Shown here piece after piece: positions 1 to 4,774 of a stretch of 6,801 nucleotides of DNA (the first letter of the stretch is position 1; every line of letters begins with the position of its first letter). Source of the DNA: an uncultured Roseburia sp. (lineage in GTDB: Bacteria; Bacillota; Clostridia; Lachnospirales; Lachnospiraceae); the NCBI GenBank assembly GCA_947057405.1, contig CAMSEJ010000140.1, positions 1-6,801 of the forward strand. The letters run 5' to 3'. The notes beneath the pieces are model-generated. The model was not told the origin of the DNA, did no database searches, and worked only from the letters and a program-made list of their open reading frames with translations. The position numbers and the translations under genes were made by a program.

Positions 1-164
1 CGTGTTTCCTTGGATTGGGTGGGGGCTTATACGACTTCAAAAAACATTACCCCCGCCCCGCACCCCCCCCCCCTCTCCCACAGCCTCCTCCTGGCTACGG
101 TATCGAATGTTTGGTGGTTGTGTGGTTTGTGTTGGTTTCTGGTGTGAATGGGGGAGTGGCATGA
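1..164. other. Intergenic region with C-rich and G/T-rich blocks, no gene seen
   Basis: No reading frame here gives a protein-like sequence. The translations are low-complexity (Pro-rich or Cys/Gly/Trp-rich) and look like products of skewed base composition. The segment has three parts. A G-run at 17-25 can pair with the C-run at 50-58 as a 9-bp stem with one G-U wobble and a 24-base loop. A C-rich tract covers 50-79. A stretch at about 108-160 is almost only G and T. No T-tail follows the possible stem on either strand, so it is not a standard intrinsic terminator. I found no -35/-10 pair that I would defend, although the promoter for the downstream five-gene cluster should lie here or to the left of the window. 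Confidence 0.6.
50..79 (-). other. Putative G-quadruplex motif (C-tract on plus strand)
   Basis: Read on the minus strand, four G-runs of 3, 11, 4 and 5 bases are separated by loops of 3, 3 and 1 bases (AGA, TGC, C). This satisfies the usual four-run, short-loop rule for an intramolecular G-quadruplex. The plus strand carries an uninterrupted C11 run at 63-73. For the downstream plus-strand genes the G-rich strand is the template strand. Folding and function are inferred. The homopolymer is also a likely site of length variation or sequencing error. Confidence 0.55.
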
Positions 165-719
165 ATGATGAAGGGGAGTGTGGAACAGATGGATGCAGCG
201 TTTAAAACAGATCGGTATACGGTTTCGGATGTGTATGCTCTGCCGGAAGGGGAGCGTGCGGAACTGATTGACGGGGAAATTTATTATATGGCGCCTCCGA
301 GCAGGACACATCAGAGGATTGTCAGCCAGCTGAACCAGAAGATTGCAAATTATATTGAAGAAAAGGGCGGGGATTGTGAAGTGTTTCCTGCGCCGTTTGC
401 CGTTTTTTTAAATGAGAACAATTCAAATTATCTGGAGCCGGATATTTCGGTTATTTGTGATTTGGAGAAGCTGGATGAAAAGGGGTGCCACGGCGCGCCG
501 GACTGGGTGATTGAAATCGTTTCACCGGGCAGCCGTTTTCGGGATTATTGTAAAAAGCTTTTAAAGTATGCTTCCGGCGGAGTGCGGGAATACTGGATTG
601 TCGATCCGGTGAAGCAGTGTGTGACGGTTTATAATTTTGAGCAGGAGACGATGGAAGAATATGCTTTTGGGAAAGCGGTACCATCCGGAATTTTTGAGGA
701 TTTATGTGTAACACTTTAA
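165..719 (+). CDS. Uma2-family (DUF820) PD-(D/E)XK nuclease-like protein
   Basis: This 184-residue protein matches the Uma2/DUF820 family, a restriction-endonuclease-like fold common in cyanobacteria and scattered in Firmicutes, whose cellular role and substrate are not established. Family hallmarks appear in order: YTVSDVYALPEGERAELIDG (residues 18-37), APPSRTH (43-49), PDISVIC (92-98), WVIEIVSPGSRFRD (114-127) and REYWIVDP (141-148). The expected acidic and basic site residues are present: E33, D93, E117 and a Lys at 130/131 ahead of LLKY. The protein is therefore not obviously dead. It has no signal peptide or membrane segment. The start is ambiguous. ATG 165 has a GGGGGAG at 150-156. In-frame ATG 189, giving 176 residues, has AAGGGGAG at 171-178 with 10-base spacing. 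The gene ends 9-15 bases before prfC, so it is probably cotranscribed with it. Confidence 0.88.
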   Translation: MMKGSVEQMDAAFKTDRYTVSDVYALPEGERAELIDGEIYYMAPPSRTHQRIVSQLNQKIANYIEEKGGDCEVFPAPFAVFLNENNSNYLEPDISVICDLEKLDEKGCHGAPDWVIEIVSPGSRFRDYCKKLLKYASGGVREYWIVDPVKQCVTVYNFEQETMEEYAFGKAVPSGIFEDLCVTL

Positions 720-720
720 T

Positions 721-726
721 GGGAGG
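721..726 (+). promoter_or_regulatory. Shine-Dalgarno site that argues for a TTG start of prfC
   Basis: The sequence GGGAGG lies only 2 bases before ATG 729 but 8 bases before the in-frame TTG at 735. Two bases is too close for normal initiation and eight is near ideal. Initiation at TTG would give a protein beginning MADLKKEIEKRRTF, which resembles typical clostridial RF3 N-termini. Initiation at the ATG adds only two residues. Confidence 0.65.
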
Positions 727-734
727 AAATGATT

Positions 735-2327
735 TTGGCTGATTTAAAGAAAGAAATTGAAAAAAGACGTACCTTTGCAATTATATCCCACCCGGACGCC
801 GGGAAGACAACGCTGACGGAGAAGTTTCTGCTCTATGGCGGCGCGATTAACCTGGCGGGTTCGGTGAAGGGGAAGGCGACGGCCAGGCATGCCGTGTCTG
901 ACTGGATGGAGATTGAAAAGGAGAGGGGGATTTCGGTTACTTCTTCGGTGCTGCAGTTCCATTACGGGGGATATTGCATTAATATTTTGGATACGCCGGG
1001 GCATCAGGACTTCTCGGAGGATACGTACCGGACGCTGATGGCGGCGGATTCGGCGGTTATGGTGATCGACGGATCAAAGGGGGTGGAGGCGCAGACGAGA
1101 AAGCTTTTTAAGGTCTGTGTGATGCGCCATATCCCGATTTTTACGTTTATTAATAAGATGGACCGGGATGCAAACGATACGTTTGATTTGTTAGACGAGA
1201 TTGAAAAGGAACTTGGCATTGCGACCTGCCCGGTGAACTGGCCGATTGGCTCGGGTAAAAATTTTAAGGGTGTGTATGACCGGAATAAAAAGGAAGTGAT
1301 GCTTTACAGCGATACCCAAAAAGGGACGAAGGAAGGGGAAGAGACGGTGATTCCGGTGGAAGACGCGTCGCTTTCCGATACGATTGGGCAGGAGAATTAT
1401 GAAAAGCTTCTGGAGGAAATCGAACTGTTGGACGGGGCGAGCGCGGAGTTTGAGCAGGAACTGGTCTCTAAGGGGGAGCTTTCTCCGGTCTTTTTCGGGT
1501 CGGCGCTGACGAATTTTGGGGTGGAGACGTTTTTAAAGCATTTTCTGGAAATGACGTCTTCACCGCTGCCAAGGAGATCCGATCAGGGGGATAAAAATCC
1601 GTTTGACGAGGATTTTTCGGCGTTTGTTTTTAAGATCCAGGCGAATATGAATAAGAACCACAGAGACCGGATTGCGTTTATGCGGATTTGCTCGGGCAGG
1701 TTTACGGCGGGCATGGAAGTGACGCATGTACAGGGCGGCAATAAGAAAATGAAGCTGTCCCAGCCGCAGCAGATGATGGCGCAGGAGCGTAAAATTGTGG
1801 AAGAGGCTTATGCGGGGGATATTATCGGGGTGTTTGATCCGGGGATTTTTTCCATTGGCGATACGATTTTGACGGCTGCAAAGCCATTTCAATTTGAGGG
1901 CATCCCGACGTTTGCGCCGGAGCATTTTGCAAGGGTGCGCCAGGTGGATACGATGAAGCGCAAGCAGTTTGTAAAGGGAATTATGCAGATTGCGCAGGAG
2001 GGCGCGATTCAGATTTTCCAGGAATACGGAATGGGTATGGAGGAAATCATAGTAGGTGTCGTAGGCGTTTTGCAGTTTGATGTGTTAAAGTACCGCCTGG
2101 CGAATGAATATAATGTAGAGATCCGGATGGAACATATGCCGCATGAGCATATCCGCTGGATTGTGGGAGACAGTGTGGAACTGGATCGGCTGACCGGGAC
2201 GTCCGATATGAAAAAGATCCAGGATTTGAAGGGGAACCCGCTGCTTATTTTTGTGAATGGATGGAGCGTGGGGATGACGCTGGAGCGAAATCCGGGGCTT
2301 AAGCTGGAAGAGTTTGGAAGGAATTAA
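735..2327 (+). CDS. prfC: Peptide chain release factor 3 (RF3), translational GTPase
   Basis: RF3 is a cytosolic class II release factor. It uses GTP to recycle RF1/RF2 from the ribosome after peptide release. From the TTG start it is 530 residues, close to the usual length (E. coli RF3 is 529). GTPase motifs are in order: the P-loop SHPDAGKTT near residues 18-26, switch I GISVTSS, G3 DTPGHQDFSEDTYRTL from about residue 86, and G4 NKMDRD from about 140. The RF3-typical NWPIGSGKNFKGVYDR follows. The beta-barrel domain begins near FVFKIQANM (about residue 294), and the C-terminal domain contains GVVGVLQFDVLKYRL (about 440). TTG 735 was preferred over ATG 729 because of SD spacing. The alternative is 532 residues. 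The frame is intact with no missing motif. The gene sits between the Uma2-like gene and trxA with short gaps, which suggests an operon. Confidence 0.95.
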   Translation: MADLKKEIEKRRTFAIISHPDAGKTTLTEKFLLYGGAINLAGSVKGKATARHAVSDWMEIEKERGISVTSSVLQFHYGGYCINILDTPGHQDFSEDTYRTLMAADSAVMVIDGSKGVEAQTRKLFKVCVMRHIPIFTFINKMDRDANDTFDLLDEIEKELGIATCPVNWPIGSGKNFKGVYDRNKKEVMLYSDTQKGTKEGEETVIPVEDASLSDTIGQENYEKLLEEIELLDGASAEFEQELVSKGELSPVFFGSALTNFGVETFLKHFLEMTSSPLPRRSDQGDKNPFDEDFSAFVFKIQANMNKNHRDRIAFMRICSGRFTAGMEVTHVQGGNKKMKLSQPQQMMAQERKIVEEAYAGDIIGVFDPGIFSIGDTILTAAKPFQFEGIPTFAPEHFARVRQVDTMKRKQFVKGIMQIAQEGAIQIFQEYGMGMEEIIVGVVGVLQFDVLKYRLANEYNVEIRMEHMPHEHIRWIVGDSVELDRLTGTSDMKKIQDLKGNPLLIFVNGWSVGMTLERNPGLKLEEFGRN

Positions 2328-2330
2328 AGG

Positions 2331-2337
2331 AAGGAGG
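2331..2337 (+). promoter_or_regulatory. Shine-Dalgarno site fixing the thioredoxin start
   Basis: AAGGAGG is a near-perfect anti-16S match ending 9 bases before ATG 2347. It excludes the longer in-frame reading from a TTG at 2314, which would overlap prfC and add 11 residues not typical of thioredoxins. Confidence 0.8.
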
Positions 2338-2346
2338 CCGTTAGAT

Positions 2347-2673
2347 ATGGCGATTGTTAAGGTGACGAACGATAATTTTGAACAGGAGGTGCTGGCATGT
2401 GAGGTGCCGGTACTGTTGGATTTTTGGGCGGACTGGTGCGGGCCGTGTAAGATGCAGGCGCCGATTCTGGATGCGTTTGCGGAGGAGATGGGAGATTCCA
2501 TGAAGGTCTGTAAAGTAAATGTGGACGAAGAGGCCGCGCTGGCGCTTAAATACCAGGTGATGAGTATTCCGACTATGGTCTTGATGGACAAGGGCGTGTT
2601 TGTCAAGCGCGTATCCGGCGTGCAGCAGGCTGAGGATTTGAAGGCGCTTGCGGGGAACCAGGGACAGGATTGA
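2347..2673 (+). CDS. trxA: Thioredoxin
   Basis: This is a classical 108-residue thioredoxin, a cytosolic dithiol reductant that donates electrons to reductases and reduces protein disulfides. The redox site is WCGPCK at residues 30-35 (C31 and C34), inside the canonical FWADWCGPCKMQAP. The buried Asp is D25, and the cis-proline loop is SIPT at 73-76 (P75). The C-terminal beta strand and Gly (VSGV, 89-92) follow. Two further cysteines, C18 and C55, are not part of the core motif. The product has no signal peptide, so it should act in the cytoplasm. No thioredoxin reductase gene is in the window, so the partner must be encoded elsewhere. The gene starts 19 bases after prfC and ends 21 bases before the MATE gene, consistent with cotranscription. 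Confidence 0.95.
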   Translation: MAIVKVTNDNFEQEVLACEVPVLLDFWADWCGPCKMQAPILDAFAEEMGDSMKVCKVNVDEEAALALKYQVMSIPTMVLMDKGVFVKRVSGVQQAEDLKALAGNQGQD

Positions 2674-2694
2674 TTTTTTTAAACAGGGGGAAAT

Positions 2695-4053
2695 ATGAAT
2701 CAGGATTTGACCAAAGGTCCGGTGATGCGCTCTATGCTGCGGTTTGCCCTGCCGATGATTTTAGGAAACCTGCTGCAGCAATGCTATAATATTGCAGATA
2801 CGCTGATTGTCGGGAAATGCTTGGGGAGCAATGCCCTTGCGGCGGTCGGTTCGTCTTTTACGCTGATGACGTTTCTGACTTCCATTCTGCTTGGGCTTTG
2901 CATGGGCAGCGGCGCGGTGTTTTCCGTCCGGTTCGGACAGAGGGATATGCGCGGCCTGCGGGAGAGCGCGGGCGCTTCGTTTCTGCTGATTGGCCTGTTG
3001 GCACTTGTACTGAATGCGGCTGCTTATGCTTCTTTAGACGGCATCCGCATTTTTTTGCGTGTTCCCACGGAAGTCTGGGGAATGATGCGAAGCTATCTGG
3101 CGGTGATTTATGCCGGGATTGCCGCGACGTTTCTGTATAATTATTTTGCTTCGTTTCTGCGGGCAATTGGCAATTCTTTTGTGCCGCTTGTGTTTCTGGC
3201 GGTTTCGGCGGTACTGAATATTGTCCTGGATTTGTGGTTTGTCTTAGGATTGTCCCTGGGCGTGGCAGGGGCTGCGTGGGCGACTGTGATTGCCCAGTAT
3301 GTATCCGGTGCGGGGATTGCGGCGTATACGCTGCTTTCCTGCGGCACGGTACGCCCGCTGCGGGAATGCCTGCGGATACGGGCCGGATGCGTGCGGGAAA
3401 TTGCGGGATTTTCGGTGTTGACCTGTATCCAGCAGTCGGTGATGAATCTGGGGATTTTAATGGTGCAGGGACTGGTCAACAGCTTTGGGGCAACCGTGAT
3501 GGCGGCATTTGCGGCAGCGGTTAAAATCGACGCGTTTGCCTATATGCCGGTACAGGATTTCGGAAATGCGTTTTCGACTTTTATTGCCCAGAATTACGGA
3601 GCGAGGCAAGAGGAGCGGATTCGGACGGGGCTAAAGGGCGCGGTGTGTTTTTCGGTTCTGTTCTGCGCGACCGTATCGGCGGCTGTCTGTCTGTTTGCAG
3701 AACCTTTGATGGGGTTGTTTGCGGATGCCGCGGAAACCGGGATGATAAGGGAAGGCGTCCGTTATCTGCGGATTGAGGGCACCTTTTACTGCGGGATAGG
3801 CTGCCTGTTTTTGCTGTACGGGCTTTATCGGGCTTTAGGCAGGCCGGGCATGTCCGTTGTACTGACCGTGATTTCTCTGGGTACGCGCGTGGCACTGGCG
3901 TACCTGCTTTCGGCGATCCCGCAGGTTGGCGTGGCAGGAATCTGGTGGTCGATTCCGATTGGATGGTTTTTGGCGGATGCGGCGGGCGGAATTTATTATC
4001 TGGCCTGCAGGCGGGATTTGTTGGAAAGGGGGGAAGAAAATGGCAGAGAATGA
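2695..4053 (+). CDS. MATE-family multidrug/cation antiporter
   Basis: This 452-residue, highly hydrophobic protein has the length and motif pattern of a MATE (multi antimicrobial extrusion) transporter. These are inner-membrane proteins with 12 helices that export organic cations and drugs using Na+ or H+ gradients. The N-terminal DLTKGPVMRSMLRFALPMIL (residues 4-23) and YNIADTLIVG (31-40) are typical. The TM4-5 region has FASFLRAIGNSFVPL (151-165), followed by VLNIVLDLWFVLGLSLGVAG (173-192). The second half begins near residue 235 and repeats the pattern with QDFGNAFSTFIAQNYGAR (287-304), LGRPGMS (381-387) and VGVAGIWWSIPIGW (411-424). Both six-helix halves appear complete. A G-rich SD (2685-2691) lies just before the ATG. 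The substrate cannot be told from sequence, and a NorM/MepA/DinF-like subgroup is not resolved. Its last 14 bases overlap the next gene. Confidence 0.93.
   Translation: MNQDLTKGPVMRSMLRFALPMILGNLLQQCYNIADTLIVGKCLGSNALAAVGSSFTLMTFLTSILLGLCMGSGAVFSVRFGQRDMRGLRESAGASFLLIGLLALVLNAAAYASLDGIRIFLRVPTEVWGMMRSYLAVIYAGIAATFLYNYFASFLRAIGNSFVPLVFLAVSAVLNIVLDLWFVLGLSLGVAGAAWATVIAQYVSGAGIAAYTLLSCGTVRPLRECLRIRAGCVREIAGFSVLTCIQQSVMNLGILMVQGLVNSFGATVMAAFAAAVKIDAFAYMPVQDFGNAFSTFIAQNYGARQEERIRTGLKGAVCFSVLFCATVSAAVCLFAEPLMGLFADAAETGMIREGVRYLRIEGTFYCGIGCLFLLYGLYRALGRPGMSVVLTVISLGTRVALAYLLSAIPQVGVAGIWWSIPIGWFLADAAGGIYYLACRRDLLERGEENGRE
4025..4033 (+). promoter_or_regulatory. Shine-Dalgarno site inside the end of the MATE gene
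   Basis: AAAGGGGGG ends 6 bases before ATG 4040 and fixes the start of the downstream unknown gene. It lies within the MATE coding sequence, where it encodes part of the ERGEEN tail, so the two genes are probably translationally coupled. Confidence 0.65.
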
Positions 4054-4774
4054 GTATTTTAAGAAGGCGCTGGCGGATTTTACGTTTGATGCGGCAAGCG
4101 GCGGGGCGATCCGGCATCTGGCGGATCTGGGCTATACGGTGAAGCAAATCGCCAAAAAACTGGATTTTGCTGTTCCGGAGGAAAAGGTGGGACAGGCGGT
4201 GTGGGATCACCTGGTCGAACGGCAGCAGATTCTTTTGGAGGAGCCCGGGTCGGGCGCGCCGAAGGAGCAGGCGGTTTTTGTGGAGGAACGCGGAAAATTC
4301 GGGAAGAAGAGCTTTCGGCGGGTGGTTTTTGGGAATGACGGGCCGGGACGGATTCACTGGGTGAAAAAGCGCGTGGATGTGGGCTGCTCGGAGGAAATGA
4401 TGCGGTTTCTAGCCGGAAAATGCCTGGAGAATGGGCGGGATACGGCTTATATGGCATGTGATTTTGGGATTTGGGAGCACGGCGGGCCGAAGCAAAATCC
4501 GGAATGGACGAATGTTTTAGAGGAGCGGCAGAAGGAGTATGTAACGGGATTGCCGTGGATAAAAAAGCGGGTGTACCACCGGCTGGATCGGCGGATGGAG
4601 GAGATTGCGGGGCGGCTGGTTTGGACAGAGGAATTTGAAGGGGTGTTTTACTTTGGCAGGCTGGGGGAGCAGGCGGAAATCCTTTTCAGCCGGTCGACAG
4701 GATATTCCGGCACCCCTCCCCCAAACATGTTTACCGCTCCATATTCTTTTGAGCAGTCGAAAGCATCAATTTAA
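4040..4774 (+). CDS. Protein of unknown function, 244 residues
   Basis: I do not recognise this family. The start was chosen at ATG 4040 for its good SD. A longer reading from 3926 would run deep inside the MATE gene and is rejected. The product is soluble-looking, charged, and has no signal peptide or membrane segment. Residues 21-65 (GGAIRHLADLGYTVKQIAKK onward) look like an all-helical unit, and GYTVKQIAKKLDF resembles a helix-turn-helix. This may reflect nucleic-acid binding but is weak. A middle region (75-150) is rich in Lys/Arg, Phe and Trp with RIHWVKKRVDVG, and contains three Cys (116, 128, 140) in no recognised metal motif. A further region (151-216) is helical, then aromatic (VFYFGRLGEQAEILF). 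The last ~26 residues are low-quality, protein-like only in part, and their final codons lie antisense to the neighbouring gene. Composition and codon use match neighbours, so it is probably real. Confidence 0.72.
   Translation: MAENEYFKKALADFTFDAASGGAIRHLADLGYTVKQIAKKLDFAVPEEKVGQAVWDHLVERQQILLEEPGSGAPKEQAVFVEERGKFGKKSFRRVVFGNDGPGRIHWVKKRVDVGCSEEMMRFLAGKCLENGRDTAYMACDFGIWEHGGPKQNPEWTNVLEERQKEYVTGLPWIKKRVYHRLDRRMEEIAGRLVWTEEFEGVFYFGRLGEQAEILFSRSTGYSGTPPPNMFTAPYSFEQSKASI
4723..4732. repeat. 10-bp perfect palindrome at the convergent gene junction
   Basis: AAACATGTTT is its own reverse complement and covers two of the three bases of the activase-related stop codon (TAA read on the minus strand at 4733-4731). 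It also lies inside the tail of the unknown protein. It is too short and lacks a loop and T-tail, so it is not a credible terminator. It could be chance or a protein-binding half-site pair. Confidence 0.3.

Noticed and set aside
17..58. G-run/C-run stem as a terminator for an upstream gene
   Set aside because: The loop is 24 bases and no T-tract follows on either strand.
2314..2346. Longer thioredoxin start at TTG 2314
   Set aside because: It overlaps prfC and adds 11 residues absent from thioredoxins, while ATG 2347 has a near-perfect SD.
2085..2606. 173-residue minus-strand frame over prfC/trxA
   Set aside because: It is antisense to two unmistakable genes and shows no recognisable domain.
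2671..2680. T7 run after trxA as a possible intrinsic terminator
   Set aside because: No GC-rich inverted repeat precedes it, and the MATE gene follows within 21 bases.
3926..4039. Upstream extension of the unknown 244-residue gene to ATG 3926
   Set aside because: It would overlap the MATE coding region by about 130 bases and add a Trp/Arg-rich non-protein-like leader. ATG 4040 has a well-spaced SD.
3581..4357. 258-residue minus-strand frame antisense to the MATE and unknown genes
   Set aside because: Composition is Arg/Pro/Ser-rich as expected of a shadow frame, there is no family resemblance, and it lies opposite two supported genes.
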